Shown: positions 51,123-60,599, numbered from the stretch's first letter. The stretch: 64,000 bases of DNA from Lactococcus allomyrinae (GCF_003627095.1 NZ_CP032627.1:186001-250000), one strand, 5' to 3'. Translations and numbers: made by a program. Notes: generated by a model not told the origin, from the sequence alone.

Positions 51123-52094
51123 ATGACAGTAAGAAAGATAAGTATTTTATTTATAGCTTCACTATTACTTTGTAGTTCAATTCCTGTAGCAGCCACACCA
51201 CAGACTACAGGTGAAGCAAAACAGGATATTCTCACGACACAAGCTACAGCACAAAAGCAACTTAATCAAAGTAAGCTCATTCAAATAAAGATTGATAAGC
51301 TCAATAAAGAAGTGACGACAGAACAGAGTGTTTTAAAAGAAGAGGCGCGTGAAGTCCAAACCAGTCAGTTAGGTTCAGGAAATAATATTATCTCTATTGT
51401 GGCGAATTCAAAGAATTTATCTGATTTTTTGATGAAAATGAATGGCATCTCCACCTTACAAAAGCAACAAGCACTACAAATTGCAGCACAAAATAAAACG
51501 CTTGTCGATTTAAAAGGACAGAAAAAGAAGTCTGATGATGCGATAGAAAAAGCAAATCAAGCGCTAAAAGAAGCACAAACAGAATATAATACACTCTCTG
51601 CCAAAGAAAAAGCTGAATTTCTTAAAGCACAAGAAAACAAAGCCAGTGATAATATTCTCCAGTCTGTCCCAGTTTCCAATACTAAAACTACCGCATCAGA
51701 AGTTCAATCTGCCCTAACAGCTTCGAACACTATAGTATCTTCAAGTAGTAGCAATGCAGCCAAGATTATCAGCGTCGCAAAACAATATTTGGGTGTCCCT
51801 TATGTCTGGGGAGGCACAACACCTTCCGGTTGGGATTGTTCCGGCTTTACCTCTTTTGTTTATCGACAAGCACTCGGCATGGAAATTGGACGCACAACCT
51901 ACAACCAAATGGCTTCGGGGCACTCCATCCCATTTAGTCAGGCTCAGCCAGGGGATTTGTTGATTTTTGATGGTGGTGGACATGTTGGTATTTACCTAGG
52001 AAATAACGAGATGATTAATGCAGAGAATCCATCTGTCGGTACAGTCATTGCCAGTCTTACTTATTGGCAACCAGATTATGCCTTAACCTATTAG
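51123..52094 (+). CDS. secreted NlpC/P60 endopeptidase
   Basis: 323 residues behind AAAAGG. Signal peptide with cleavage after VAAT/A near residue 24, coiled coil to about 180, then an NlpC/P60 domain: PYVWGGTTPSGWDCSGFTSF (catalytic Cys about 240), GDLLIFDGGGHVGIYLGNNE (His) and MINAEN. It cuts peptide stems in peptidoglycan. A second wall hydrolase for the transfer channel, or a coupling protein for mating. Confidence 0.92.
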   Translation: MTVRKISILFIASLLLCSSIPVAATPQTTGEAKQDILTTQATAQKQLNQSKLIQIKIDKLNKEVTTEQSVLKEEAREVQTSQLGSGNNIISIVANSKNLSDFLMKMNGISTLQKQQALQIAAQNKTLVDLKGQKKKSDDAIEKANQALKEAQTEYNTLSAKEKAEFLKAQENKASDNILQSVPVSNTKTTASEVQSALTASNTIVSSSSSNAAKIISVAKQYLGVPYVWGGTTPSGWDCSGFTSFVYRQALGMEIGRTTYNQMASGHSIPFSQAQPGDLLIFDGGGHVGIYLGNNEMINAENPSVGTVIASLTYWQPDYALTY

Positions 52095-52106
52095 AAAGGA
52101 CGAGTC

Positions 52107-52232
52107 ATGTTCATCATCTATTTTTTAATTGCTGCTTTAGCGGTTTGCGTGGGAATCTTTGCAATCATCATGGGAATCATTGGGTTCATAGCACTTGCCG
52201 TTGAAGCTATTTTAGATAAATTGGGAGACTAG
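52107..52232 (+). CDS. small membrane peptide
   Basis: 41 residues behind AGAAAGGACGAG. One or two hydrophobic helices almost throughout, ending AILDKLGD. Directly upstream of the VirB2-like gene; possibly a minor pilus or assembly component. Confidence 0.5.
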   Translation: MFIIYFLIAALAVCVGIFAIIMGIIGFIALAVEAILDKLGD

Positions 52233-52253
52233 CAGTTTTAATGATGAAAGAAA

Positions 52254-52291
52254 GGACTTGTTTTAAGCTCCTTTTTTAATTTTGGGATAAT
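52254..52291 (+). promoter_or_regulatory. element-type promoter
   Basis: GGACTTGTTT, AAGCTCC + T6 hairpin half, GATAAT 32 bp from the first G (TGGGATAATTA). Drives the VirB2-like gene. Confidence 0.7.
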
Positions 52292-52328
52292 TAAACAGTA
52301 TAAAATTAAATTCTTTAAAGGAGAAAAA

Positions 52329-52880
52329 ATGAAAGATGTTTTTTCTGGTATCTATACGGTCATCAACAACAACTTACCAATCATCGTATGGATTATGTTG
52401 GGAGCTTTTATCGCATTATTTCTTGTTGCCATTGGCTTTGCGGTCGTAAAGCTAATTTTTGGAGGACAAGATGGAGTACATGCTGCTCGCCAGTCTATTG
52501 GTAAAATTCTTACAGGGGCATTGATTGCCCTCCTAGCATCTGCTTTAGCACATGGCGCGCAAACTGCTCTAAAAGCTGTCAAGATTGCAAATATCACGGT
52601 TGCTGGTGGAGGGAAAGCACAAGATGTGGTCGATACGATTGTGAGTGCAGGAAATGCCATTTTAGCATTGTTGATTGCTTTTATTCTAGTTGGAATTGTT
52701 CTTACTTGTATTGGAGCTGCCTTGATGTTCTTGGGTGGAGAAGATATGGCAAAGAAAGGGAAAACGATGTTGATGACGTGTATCATCGCTGTTGTCATTA
52801 TGTTAATCGCACTCCCTGTTTCTAAAATCATATCAGATGCTTTATTAAATGGTTATAAACCACTTGATATTACAGGCTAG
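52329..52880 (+). CDS. VirB2/TrbC-like membrane subunit
   Basis: 183 residues behind AAAGGAG. Four hydrophobic helices arranged as two similar pairs (PIIVWIMLGAFIALFLVAIG ... ILTGALIALLASALAH and AGNAILALLIAFILVGIVLT ... CIIAVVIMLIALPV), each separated by a short basic loop with Gly-Gly. This duplicated two-helix pattern suits a VirB2/TrbC-type pilin-like channel component. The family call is by topology and neighbourhood. Confidence 0.6.
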   Translation: MKDVFSGIYTVINNNLPIIVWIMLGAFIALFLVAIGFAVVKLIFGGQDGVHAARQSIGKILTGALIALLASALAHGAQTALKAVKIANITVAGGGKAQDVVDTIVSAGNAILALLIAFILVGIVLTCIGAALMFLGGEDMAKKGKTMLMTCIIAVVIMLIALPVSKIISDALLNGYKPLDITG

Positions 52881-52884
52881 AGAT

Positions 52885-52914
52885 AAAGAAGGACTTGTTT
52901 GAGTCCTTCTTTTG
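52885..52914 (+). terminator. hairpin terminator shared with promoter
   Basis: AAGAAGGACT pairs with AGTCCTTCTT around TGTTTG, then TT. The first arm contains the GGACTTGTTT block of the promoter at 52891. Confidence 0.75.
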
Positions 52915-52928
52915 TGTTGCGAGATAAT
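52891..52928 (+). promoter_or_regulatory. element-type promoter
   Basis: GGACTTGTTT with GATAAT 32 bp downstream (CGAGATAATGA). Drives 52961-55676. Confidence 0.7.
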
Positions 52929-52960
52929 GAGACCAAACCACTTTTGAAAGGGGGGTTATC

Positions 52961-53383
52961 ATCAAATTCAAATTTAATACGCTGTTAGTCAAGGGAAAGA
53001 AAGTTGTTTTTCCTTGGGTCAATCTGGCGCGTCCATTGATGATAGAAGAATTCATAGGAATTGCGAATGACCTGCAATTAAAGGCTATCCAGTTTTTAGA
53101 TAATGACCTTGAAAGCTCACTTATGATAAGTCTTACTATTTCTACGGAAGACTATGCGGTGCGCCCACAAACAATTACTATAAAATGGGACATTCAGACA
53201 ATCACACTTCCTGCTCTTACGTTGATAATTACGGCAATGCTTGAACTCTGTTATCACACTAAAATTGAAACAGAAAATGCGGAACTGTTAGGGCATTGGA
53301 TATGGGAGGTCCGTCAACTTTTGGAAGAACTCTATACTATCAAAGTGGAGATAGAACAGGAGGAAGGCAACCATGCGGTTTAA
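52961..53383 (+). CDS. small transfer protein, probable non-ATG start
   Basis: The ribosome site AAAGGGGGG is followed in frame by ATC-ATC and a coding-like stretch (KFKFNTLLVKGKKVVFPWVN) before the first ATG at 53036. The ATG-only form is 115 residues. I place the start at ATC 52961 (about 140 residues). Soluble, mixed. It overlaps the VirB6-like gene by 11 bp. Similar to small first genes of Gram-positive T4SS operons, not recognised further. Confidence 0.5.
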   Translation: MKFKFNTLLVKGKKVVFPWVNLARPLMIEEFIGIANDLQLKAIQFLDNDLESSLMISLTISTEDYAVRPQTITIKWDIQTITLPALTLIITAMLELCYHTKIETENAELLGHWIWEVRQLLEELYTIKVEIEQEEGNHAV

Positions 53384-55676
53384 AAAAACGAAAATTGGCG
53401 GGCTCTTGGTTTCATTCACTTTCTTGTTAAGTCTCCGTATCCAAGCGTTTGCGGATGATAGCTTGATGTCAAAAGATTCTGCAGAAGCAATTAAGCACAT
53501 TCGAGCTTGGCAAGATTATGTGAGCACGCAAAGTGTCATTTGGGATATCTTTCGCTTGATAGGATGGGGAATTGTTAAATTTTTCTTTTCTATCAACCAA
53601 GCTTTGGCTGACTTCATGACATGGTACATCTCTCCCGCAAAAGGAATTTTCAGTATTCTTAGCCAAGGGTCAAGCGCTAAAGCTTCTGTGAGTGACCAAA
53701 TTGCAGCAAGTCCCTTTGCTTTCTTGTTTTTTGTAGGGACAGCGGTCATTGTTGTGGGAGTGACGATTGCGATTGCTCTTAATGCTTTTCATTATTTTAC
53801 TGGCAAAGGACGTCCAGTCAACGAACTCATTATGACGCTTCTCAAAAATGCGGGAATTATTATGTTGGCTCCCTATATGCTTATGTTTGGACTTTTGATA
53901 TTCCAGTCGCTTTCTTCAGCAGTAGGATTTACCAATAGCACGACAACAGATGCCAATGGTCTCAAAGTGACGCTTGCTTCTCAAATGATAGGAAATAATC
54001 TTATTGATGCAGAAGACGCCAATGCTCAAGACTTACCTATTTATGGGAAAGCAAAATATGAAGAAGATACGACAATTAAGGGAAATTATGGAGAATCAAA
54101 CCTCAATCCTTTTCGACTCATTCCGATTGGAGCGATTGCTGGTTCAGGTTATGCCGTTGGTAGTGAGGGAGGTGTAGAAGCCTACACTAAACCGTCTGAT
54201 ATTTATAATATTGACATCAACCAAATCGTAAAAAATAGTCCCTATAACAGTGACAATCATACATCCACAGACTGGGTTCACGCAGCACACGGAGACTTTG
54301 GTTCAAAGGTTTCAGATTTTTTCTCTTCGGGTAATGCGGATGTAGATAAAGAAAACCTAATCATTTATACAGCACGTAATATAGACTTGAATGAAAATCC
54401 AAATCCAGATAAAAAAGCAAGCTATTATCTGGACTCACGGACATCGGGCATTCCAAGTATTAGTGCTGGTGTTTATGTTTGGCACGTTTCATGGCTTCCT
54501 ATTATTATTGGTGAGTTTGCGCTCACAATGGTTTATATTTTTGCTATCTTTAAAATTGCTAAGATTGCTTGGGAATTTATCAATCTTTTAATTTTAGGCA
54601 TTCCAACAGGCGCAGTAAAAATAGGAACAGAAGAAGGGGCAAGGTTTATTCTTGATGAGACCTTTGAAATGTTACTTTCTCTGTTTATGACCGTTATTGG
54701 TGTCAACATGTTTATTGGATTTTCAACGGTTATTGGGACATTGGTAAGTGGTTGGCAAGCTTCGGGGATGTATGAAAATCTTCTTAAATCTGTAATAACG
54801 CCTATCTTGCTTTTGATGTTTGCAGGCTTCTCTCGTGAAGACCCACGGTTCTGGCGTGCTTCGGGTGCGATGCAGGGAAATTCCAATATGGGAATGACAA
54901 CACGAGGTCTCGTGGGAAGTATGATGGCAATGAATGCGGCAAAATCTGCGATTGGAGGTGTCACACGTCTTGGAAAGAATGTAGTTGGTTCAGATATTAA
55001 AGGTGCTATGCAACGTTCTGCTGCACAAAATGGAGGGAAAACGACCATAGGTGGAACATTGGCAAATCTTCGAGGAGCGCGTGCAGCTTCCTTTATGGGA
55101 GGTAAAGTTAATCGTGGTTTTCAGGAGGGGATGAATGCTTATCATAAATCTTCTGCAAAAACAGCTCGAAAGAATGCAGAGCATCATGACAATAGTAAAG
55201 GCAAAATAAAAGCTGCTGCTGTTGGTCTTGGAGCAGGGATTATTTCTCCCGGAATAGAAGCGGCAGGTTCTATTCGCAAGGGTTCTCGAAACTTTGGTAA
55301 AACAATGATGAAAAATACAAGTGTAGCTAAGCGAACGGGGGCTTCTGAGAAAATGAATGAAGCTGTTCGAAATGGTGATGATAGAAAACTAGAGCATTTA
55401 GAAAATAAAGCGAAGGCAAAGCAAGATGCTGTACGTTATTCAATCCCACATAGACATGACATCTCTGCTGTTCGTAAGGCTAATAAAGCAACAACAAGAG
55501 CGTATGAAACAGAATCTAAAATAGGTCTTGCACGGGAATATGCCGCCTATGTTAGCTTACCACCTAAAGCACAAAAAGAAATGAGATTTGAGGAAGTTAA
55601 TCGTCATCCATTGCACGAGGTAAATGTGGATAGCAATATGTCATTGCCGCCTAAGCGTCCTACAAAAAAATATTAA
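53373..55676 (+). CDS. VirB6/TrbL-like polytopic transfer protein
   Basis: 767 residues. Signal-like N-terminus (KIGGLLVSFTFLLSLRIQAF), then multiple membrane helices (about 55-80, 110-140, 150-180, 355-390, 405-470), a large extracellular loop (about 190-350), and a basic Gly/Ala/Lys-rich cytoplasmic tail of 250 residues. The plan matches TcpH/Orf15-type VirB6 proteins that form the inner-membrane channel. Overlaps its upstream gene and precedes virB4 by two genes, as in Gram-positive ICEs. Confidence 0.75.
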   Translation: MRFKKTKIGGLLVSFTFLLSLRIQAFADDSLMSKDSAEAIKHIRAWQDYVSTQSVIWDIFRLIGWGIVKFFFSINQALADFMTWYISPAKGIFSILSQGSSAKASVSDQIAASPFAFLFFVGTAVIVVGVTIAIALNAFHYFTGKGRPVNELIMTLLKNAGIIMLAPYMLMFGLLIFQSLSSAVGFTNSTTTDANGLKVTLASQMIGNNLIDAEDANAQDLPIYGKAKYEEDTTIKGNYGESNLNPFRLIPIGAIAGSGYAVGSEGGVEAYTKPSDIYNIDINQIVKNSPYNSDNHTSTDWVHAAHGDFGSKVSDFFSSGNADVDKENLIIYTARNIDLNENPNPDKKASYYLDSRTSGIPSISAGVYVWHVSWLPIIIGEFALTMVYIFAIFKIAKIAWEFINLLILGIPTGAVKIGTEEGARFILDETFEMLLSLFMTVIGVNMFIGFSTVIGTLVSGWQASGMYENLLKSVITPILLLMFAGFSREDPRFWRASGAMQGNSNMGMTTRGLVGSMMAMNAAKSAIGGVTRLGKNVVGSDIKGAMQRSAAQNGGKTTIGGTLANLRGARAASFMGGKVNRGFQEGMNAYHKSSAKTARKNAEHHDNSKGKIKAAAVGLGAGIISPGIEAAGSIRKGSRNFGKTMMKNTSVAKRTGASEKMNEAVRNGDDRKLEHLENKAKAKQDAVRYSIPHRHDISAVRKANKATTRAYETESKIGLAREYAAYVSLPPKAQKEMRFEEVNRHPLHEVNVDSNMSLPPKRPTKKY

Positions 55677-55737
55677 TATAAAAACAGAAGGAAAGCCCTA
55701 TTTTTAGAGTTTTTCTTTTTATTAAGAGTGTAAAGAA

Positions 55738-55775
55738 GGACTTGTTTCAAGCTTCTTTTTTTATTTTGAGATAAT
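55738..55775 (+). promoter_or_regulatory. element-type promoter
   Basis: GGACTTGTTT with GATAAT exactly 32 bp downstream (TGAGATAATCA); the first arm also pairs in a hairpin ending T7. Drives the 55804-59889 operon with virB4. Confidence 0.75.
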
Positions 55776-55803
55776 CAAAAAGAAAGACAAAGGAGGTACT
55801 TTT

Positions 55804-56442
55804 TTGGGACATATTTTACTGATTGTCGGCATCATTGGGGCAATTCTAACCATTGGATTATTAGCTCTTTTATTTTTACCAGAATTAAAAAGTTTGGGAA
55901 GCGGTAATGCTAGCGGAGGCTTGTCTTTAGCTTCTTTAGGGAAAGGTTCACTTGATGAATACAATCCCCTCATTATAGGAATTGCTGAGGATACGTATGT
56001 CATACTCTCGCCAAAAGCTGGGGGAGGCTATTATACCTACCTTAAAATCGAAGCTGTTGATTTATTTGATATTTCTGATGAAAACTTGGAACGCCGTATT
56101 CGTGGATTCGCTAAATTCTTGGAAGCAAATGTTAAAGGCATTCAGTTCGTTAGTTTTGCGACTAAGATTGATTCAAGCCTGCAAAAGGAACATCTTTCAA
56201 GACGTATTGCAAAGGCAAAGACTGAAAAGCAACTACAACTGTTGGAAATTGAAATGCAGAAAATTTATGAAGCAGAGCTGACAGACCAACAAAAAGTATT
56301 TTATTTTAAAATATTTGACCGTAAGTTGGGAAGCTTAAAGAAGCGCATCATGTTACTAGGAGCTATTAACAATGATTTTCCTTATGAGCAAATCAAAGGA
56401 ATGGATGAAATAGCCGAAATTGAGAAAAAACTTGTTGAATAA
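55804..56442 (+). CDS. N-terminally anchored transfer protein
   Basis: 212 residues from TTG after AAAGGAGG. Membrane helix (IVGIIGAILTIGLLALLFLP, about 6-25), then a soluble domain (DEYNPLIIGIAEDTYVILSP) with helical C-terminus. Sixteen bp before virB4. Function unknown; cytoplasmic or surface orientation not settled. Confidence 0.6.
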   Translation: MGHILLIVGIIGAILTIGLLALLFLPELKSLGSGNASGGLSLASLGKGSLDEYNPLIIGIAEDTYVILSPKAGGGYYTYLKIEAVDLFDISDENLERRIRGFAKFLEANVKGIQFVSFATKIDSSLQKEHLSRRIAKAKTEKQLQLLEIEMQKIYEAELTDQQKVFYFKIFDRKLGSLKKRIMLLGAINNDFPYEQIKGMDEIAEIEKKLVE

Positions 56443-56457
56443 ATCAAAGGAGAAAGA

Positions 56458-58527
56458 ATGCGACAACAACCAACATTACTTGGAACAAATCCTACGATAT
56501 TGGGAAAGAAAAAGACTATCAAAATAAAAGGCAATAAAAAAGAAAAGCAAAAAGAGGAGAGTGCGCGACCACCTTATACAAACGAACGAATGAAGTTGGA
56601 GCAGTTAAAGCGGTTGATTGCGAAACAACGTCAAAAGGGTTATGATGTTGATTTTATTTCCAAAACACAGCCCTCAGGGACGATTACTTTTGAAGAAAGT
56701 TATGTTCAAACAGGGAGTGGCATAGAAACGACAGTTCTTGTTGATGCATTCCCTCAAAGTCCGTTGCCTTTTTGGATTGTCAACTTAGCAGAATCAGCCC
56801 CAGATGTGATTTGTATTATGAATATTGAGTCTGAAAACAAAGTAACAACGAGACGACGATATCAAAAGATGCTGCGAGAAGAAAAATTTGGGCTAGAACA
56901 CGCCAAAGATGACTCTGCGGCAATGGAAGCGCAAATTGAAGTGGAAAAATTGCAACAACTCATTCTGGGAACCTTTCAAGGGGAATCCTCTCAAAAAGTT
57001 ATTTCCGTGCGCCTCACCATTAAAACGGTGGACAAAAAATCGCATCAGGAGCGTTTAACGGAATTAGTCAATACACTTAAAGGAGGAGGCTTTCATGCGC
57101 AAGCTTTTCCAAGTGACACGAAAGCACTTTATGATGCCAAATGGCTTTCTCCTGAACAGACTTCTAGTTCCTTTTATAAAATTGCGCCTTTTTCTATTAG
57201 TTCAAACGACCTCGCCAAAGGCTATCCTTTTAATCATACAGAGTTGACAGACCCAGAGGGTGCTTATCAGGGACGAACAGACACAGGAGGGGCTATTTTC
57301 TTTGACCCTTGGTATCGTATTGGACAACGTACCGCAAGTAATATCATGATTTTAGGGAAGACCGGAGCGGGGAAATCTCACTTCATTAAGAAGAATTTAG
57401 ATTTTCAAGTAGCCCTTGGGAATCGAATCATCACCTTTTCTAAAAATAATGAATACAATAAATGGACAAAAGATGTCAATGGGATTGTCGTTGGTATGTT
57501 TAGTTCAACAGAGCGTATCAACATGATGCAGGTTTCTGGCTCTGTTTCAAAGGTAAACGAAGACGGTTCGGGAAAAAATGAGATAGATATTTCAGCCTCA
57601 TTTACAGCCCATATTTCAAGTATCGTGAATAATTTCAGATTACTTGACCGCACAATTACGGATACCGAATCGAATGCTATGTCTGTTATTTTGAATCAGT
57701 TTTATATTGCTTATGGTATTTGGAGAAGCCCAGAAGATTTAGCGAAGTTTGGAATGCCAGATGTGACATCTTTGTCTCCTGAAGAATATCCTATTTTATC
57801 TGACCTTCAAGACTTTGTTTACAAGACTCTAGAACTTTTTACAGACGCTTCAACAGAATATAAAATGAAAACAGCACTTAAAATGCTCATAGAAGTAGGC
57901 TCTGGTGTCTTTGATGGGATAACGAATGTCCGTGACCTGACTAAAGAGCAGGTAGTTTGTTTTGATTTGGATACATTATTAGCCCAAGACCGAGCTTTCC
58001 AGCAAATTCAGCTTGCTAATGCCTTTAACTTGATTGTTTCACAAGCATTAATTTCGGGCTTAAAACAGCGTGATTATGTGGCAGAGGGGGGCGACCCAGA
58101 TGGTGTGATGCACACGATATTAATGATAGATGAGTGCCATAATTTGATTAATATTCATAATCCATTTATTGCCGAACAGGTAACGACCTCTTTGCGTGAA
58201 TTACGTAAACTCTATGGTGCGATTTGGTTGGCAACACAGACACCAAAGGAAATGCGTCCTTCTGGAACACCACAAACAAAAGAATTAATGACCGCTGTTG
58301 AATCCATTAATAAGATTGTTGATTTTATGACGTATCGTTTTTTGTTTAACTTGGATAATTCAGCTGAAATCAAAGATTTGATTGGAGATAACCTCCCGGA
58401 GGAATATGCAAAAGCTATTCCACTTCTTGACAAAGGGCAATGTGTCTTTATGTCTGGGAAGACGGTTATGAAAATGAGCGTCCACTTTGACCCTGTACGT
58501 AATCAAGTCTATTCAGGAGGTGAATAA
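56458..58527 (+). CDS. virB4: VirB4-family conjugation ATPase
   Basis: 689 residues behind AAAGGAGAAAG. Walker A ILGKTGAGKSHFIKK (about 300-314), Walker B TILMIDECHNLI (about 553) and an Arg/Gln-motif WLATQTPKEM. This AAA+ motor powers assembly and substrate transport of the type IV secretion channel and is the most diagnostic T4SS gene here. It lies between a membrane protein and VirB8/VirB3-like candidates. Confidence 0.93.
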   Translation: MRQQPTLLGTNPTILGKKKTIKIKGNKKEKQKEESARPPYTNERMKLEQLKRLIAKQRQKGYDVDFISKTQPSGTITFEESYVQTGSGIETTVLVDAFPQSPLPFWIVNLAESAPDVICIMNIESENKVTTRRRYQKMLREEKFGLEHAKDDSAAMEAQIEVEKLQQLILGTFQGESSQKVISVRLTIKTVDKKSHQERLTELVNTLKGGGFHAQAFPSDTKALYDAKWLSPEQTSSSFYKIAPFSISSNDLAKGYPFNHTELTDPEGAYQGRTDTGGAIFFDPWYRIGQRTASNIMILGKTGAGKSHFIKKNLDFQVALGNRIITFSKNNEYNKWTKDVNGIVVGMFSSTERINMMQVSGSVSKVNEDGSGKNEIDISASFTAHISSIVNNFRLLDRTITDTESNAMSVILNQFYIAYGIWRSPEDLAKFGMPDVTSLSPEEYPILSDLQDFVYKTLELFTDASTEYKMKTALKMLIEVGSGVFDGITNVRDLTKEQVVCFDLDTLLAQDRAFQQIQLANAFNLIVSQALISGLKQRDYVAEGGDPDGVMHTILMIDECHNLINIHNPFIAEQVTTSLRELRKLYGAIWLATQTPKEMRPSGTPQTKELMTAVESINKIVDFMTYRFLFNLDNSAEIKDLIGDNLPEEYAKAIPLLDKGQCVFMSGKTVMKMSVHFDPVRNQVYSGGE

Positions 58528-58530
58528 CGC

Positions 58531-59427
58531 ATGGCATTAAGAGAGACGAATGACAAAGATGAGCAAAAAATTGATTTTAGCCACTCTGATAAGAAAAACG
58601 CACGAAAGCTGTATGGGAGCATAGGAGGCGTGCTTGTACTCTTTCTTGCTCTTGGATTTACCTTGCGTACTCCTCCAAAACCTGTGACGCCCACCTTGAC
58701 GAAAATGAACACTTCACAAGTAACAGCTGTCGGGAATATCTATTATATCGGAACCAGTCTTAGTGCCTCTAAGAAAATGGCACAGTCTCTTTATTATATT
58801 GATGCGCCACAAACAGATGGTGCGCTCTCTATTAAAGTGACAGCTACTCTTACAGCTCAAAATGGGAATGCGGTTGAAAGCAAAGTCTATCAAGCAGGGG
58901 CACATATCTTTGCGATAGAGTATAAACCACAAGCTAAGTTGCCTATTATCTCTCAATCTATTGCCATAAAGAATTTATCTATAGTGAGTGATGAGGGAAC
59001 GACAAATGAAGCCCAAGCAGTCTCAGACCCCTTTGTAGTCAAACCGAACAATAAAGTGAAGTATCAAGTCCCAAATTATCGTCATTTAATAACGGAAGAA
59101 TTGGTTTATCAAATTAACTTGTATAACAAAGAAATTGCCAAGCAGGGAAAGACGTTGACGCAAGCGACAAATAAGCTCAATAAAGATAATCAAACGATTG
59201 ATGCTATCAACGCTCAAAATAAAACGAATTTAACAGAGGACCAGTTAAATGCCAATCAGTCACAGGTGGATGCATTAACTGCGGATGTCGCTACACAACA
59301 AGCCAATATCGCTCAAGCAAAGGCTCAACAACAGACTTTACAGGAAAATCTAAAGAAAGCCATAAATGTTCAAGAAGCGGTTAAAAAGGCGACCACGGAT
59401 GATGCCATTGCAAAAGCATTGGGCTAG
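58531..59427 (+). CDS. single-pass transfer protein (VirB8-like position)
   Basis: 298 residues, 3 bp after virB4. One N-terminal membrane helix (LYGSIGGVLVLFLALGFTLR, about 30-49), a beta-rich outer domain to about 190, then a coiled coil rich in Gln/Asn/Ala. Plan and position suit a VirB8/TcpC- or ORF13-like periplasm-equivalent component, not proven. Confidence 0.55.
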   Translation: MALRETNDKDEQKIDFSHSDKKNARKLYGSIGGVLVLFLALGFTLRTPPKPVTPTLTKMNTSQVTAVGNIYYIGTSLSASKKMAQSLYYIDAPQTDGALSIKVTATLTAQNGNAVESKVYQAGAHIFAIEYKPQAKLPIISQSIAIKNLSIVSDEGTTNEAQAVSDPFVVKPNNKVKYQVPNYRHLITEELVYQINLYNKEIAKQGKTLTQATNKLNKDNQTIDAINAQNKTNLTEDQLNANQSQVDALTADVATQQANIAQAKAQQQTLQENLKKAINVQEAVKKATTDDAIAKALG

Positions 59428-59436
59428 GAGAAGAAA

Positions 59437-59889
59437 ATGAGTAGTCAATATTTAAACGAACCCATTAAAATTTACTCTACACAAAAGAAAGATATGAAGC
59501 TCTTTAGAGGTGTCAATGTTTGGTATATTGGAGCAGGAGCTGTGCAGCTGCCGCTCTTCATGAGTCTCTATAATCAAAAACTAAGTTTGGGGTTTATCAT
59601 TCCCATTATTATCATCACAACAGTCCTTTCACTGAACGGGGTACGTTGGTCTAATAAATATAAAGGACGGAGAAATTATCGTAACATCCTTCGTTCATTG
59701 ACACAGCGTAGGCAGAAATTTCAGACCTATAATATCAAGGCGATTCAGTGGGCAGAAGTAGAGGCTGCGGAGTATGATGTCTATAATGATACCGTGGATG
59801 CGATAGAGAGCCTTATACTGGAGCGTATGGCACGTTTAGGAATTGTAGATGCACAAGAACTCAAAGCAATCAATCAAAGTATTCATTAA
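59437..59889 (+). CDS. PrgI/VirB3-like membrane protein
   Basis: 150 residues behind CTAGGAGAAG. Basic N-terminus with LNEPIKIYSTQKKD, two membrane helices (VWYIGAGAVQLPLFMSLYNQ, LGFIIPIIIITTVLSLNGVR) and a soluble helical tail. Small two-helix proteins of this type next to VirB4 are PrgI/TcpE/VirB3-like. Ends the operon at a terminator. Confidence 0.6.
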   Translation: MSSQYLNEPIKIYSTQKKDMKLFRGVNVWYIGAGAVQLPLFMSLYNQKLSLGFIIPIIIITTVLSLNGVRWSNKYKGRRNYRNILRSLTQRRQKFQTYNIKAIQWAEVEAAEYDVYNDTVDAIESLILERMARLGIVDAQELKAINQSIH

Positions 59890-59926
59890 AAAATATCAGC
59901 CCATTCATTGCTGGCTGATATTTTTG
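59886..59926 (+). terminator. hairpin terminator
   Basis: AAATATCAGCC pairs with GGCTGATATTT around CATTCATTGCT, followed by TT. Confidence 0.85.
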
Positions 59927-59962
59927 TAAGGTTACCCGGCATAAAAAATAATAGGCGATAAT
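59925..59962 (+). promoter_or_regulatory. element-type promoter, divergent copy
   Basis: CCCGGC at the CCCGAC position, GATAAT with the normal spacing (GCGATAATG). A separate TTGGGA-18-TATAAT promoter lies at 60036-60065, so the next gene may have two starts. Confidence 0.45.
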
Positions 59963-60100
59963 GTTATGAGGATAGAAAAATTGCAATAAAAGTTTGGCTC
60001 AACCATGCGGATAGTCAGGCTAAGGATTTGTTTGGGACTTGTAATATTTTTATGGTATAATGATGCGTTTGCCAATTTTTTGGCGAGAAATGGAGAAAAT

Positions 60101-60406
60101 ATGAATCAGTTAGTACGAACAGTGAAACGTTATCCCTTTCAAGTATGGGCGGTTGTTTCTAATTTAGGAGTCTTTGCTTGGCTTCAAGCCAATACGGGAC
60201 GATTTGTGCAAGAAGGTAAAGCGATGATGGCAACGCATCAGAGCGACCTTGAAAGATTTTGGAATTTTCTTAAAGAGAATCCGCTCATAGTTTTAGGAAT
60301 TGCAGTCATATTAGTGATTAGCTTTCATTTCTTAGAGAATATAGGACGTACTATTTTTACCCTTTTGAATCTTTTACTTTTACTCAAAATTTTGGGAGTA
60401 TTTTAA
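60101..60406 (+). CDS. small membrane protein
   Basis: 101 residues from the ATG after TGGAGA. Hydrophobic segments near 11-28 and 60-100, with a soluble loop between. Last gene of the transfer region. Function unknown. Confidence 0.5.
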   Translation: MNQLVRTVKRYPFQVWAVVSNLGVFAWLQANTGRFVQEGKAMMATHQSDLERFWNFLKENPLIVLGIAVILVISFHFLENIGRTIFTLLNLLLLLKILGVF

Positions 60407-60414
60407 ATCAGAAA

Positions 60415-60464
60415 CAAAAAAAGCAGAGAGTGATTGCAAAAGACAATCATTATCTGCTTTTTCC
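60415..60464 (+). terminator. hairpin terminator
   Basis: AAAGCAGA-GTGATTG pairs with CAATCAT-TCTGCTTT around CAAAAGA, followed by TT. Up to the next promoter at 60600 no gene is visible. Confidence 0.85.
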
Positions 60465-60599
60465 TTTGCCTAAAGGTTACAAAGGGACTTTCAGAATACC
60501 ACAAGTTCTTATTTTTTACAAGTAAGTGTTCATTCTATGTGAGAAACATTTTATTCCTCCTATTTTTCTTTCTTTAGTGCTTGAAAATGGTACTACAGC

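Noticed and set aside
52352-52831. 159-codon minus-strand open frame in the VirB2-like gene
   Set aside because: A shadow of a hydrophobic repeat-rich gene on the other strand; no ribosome site.
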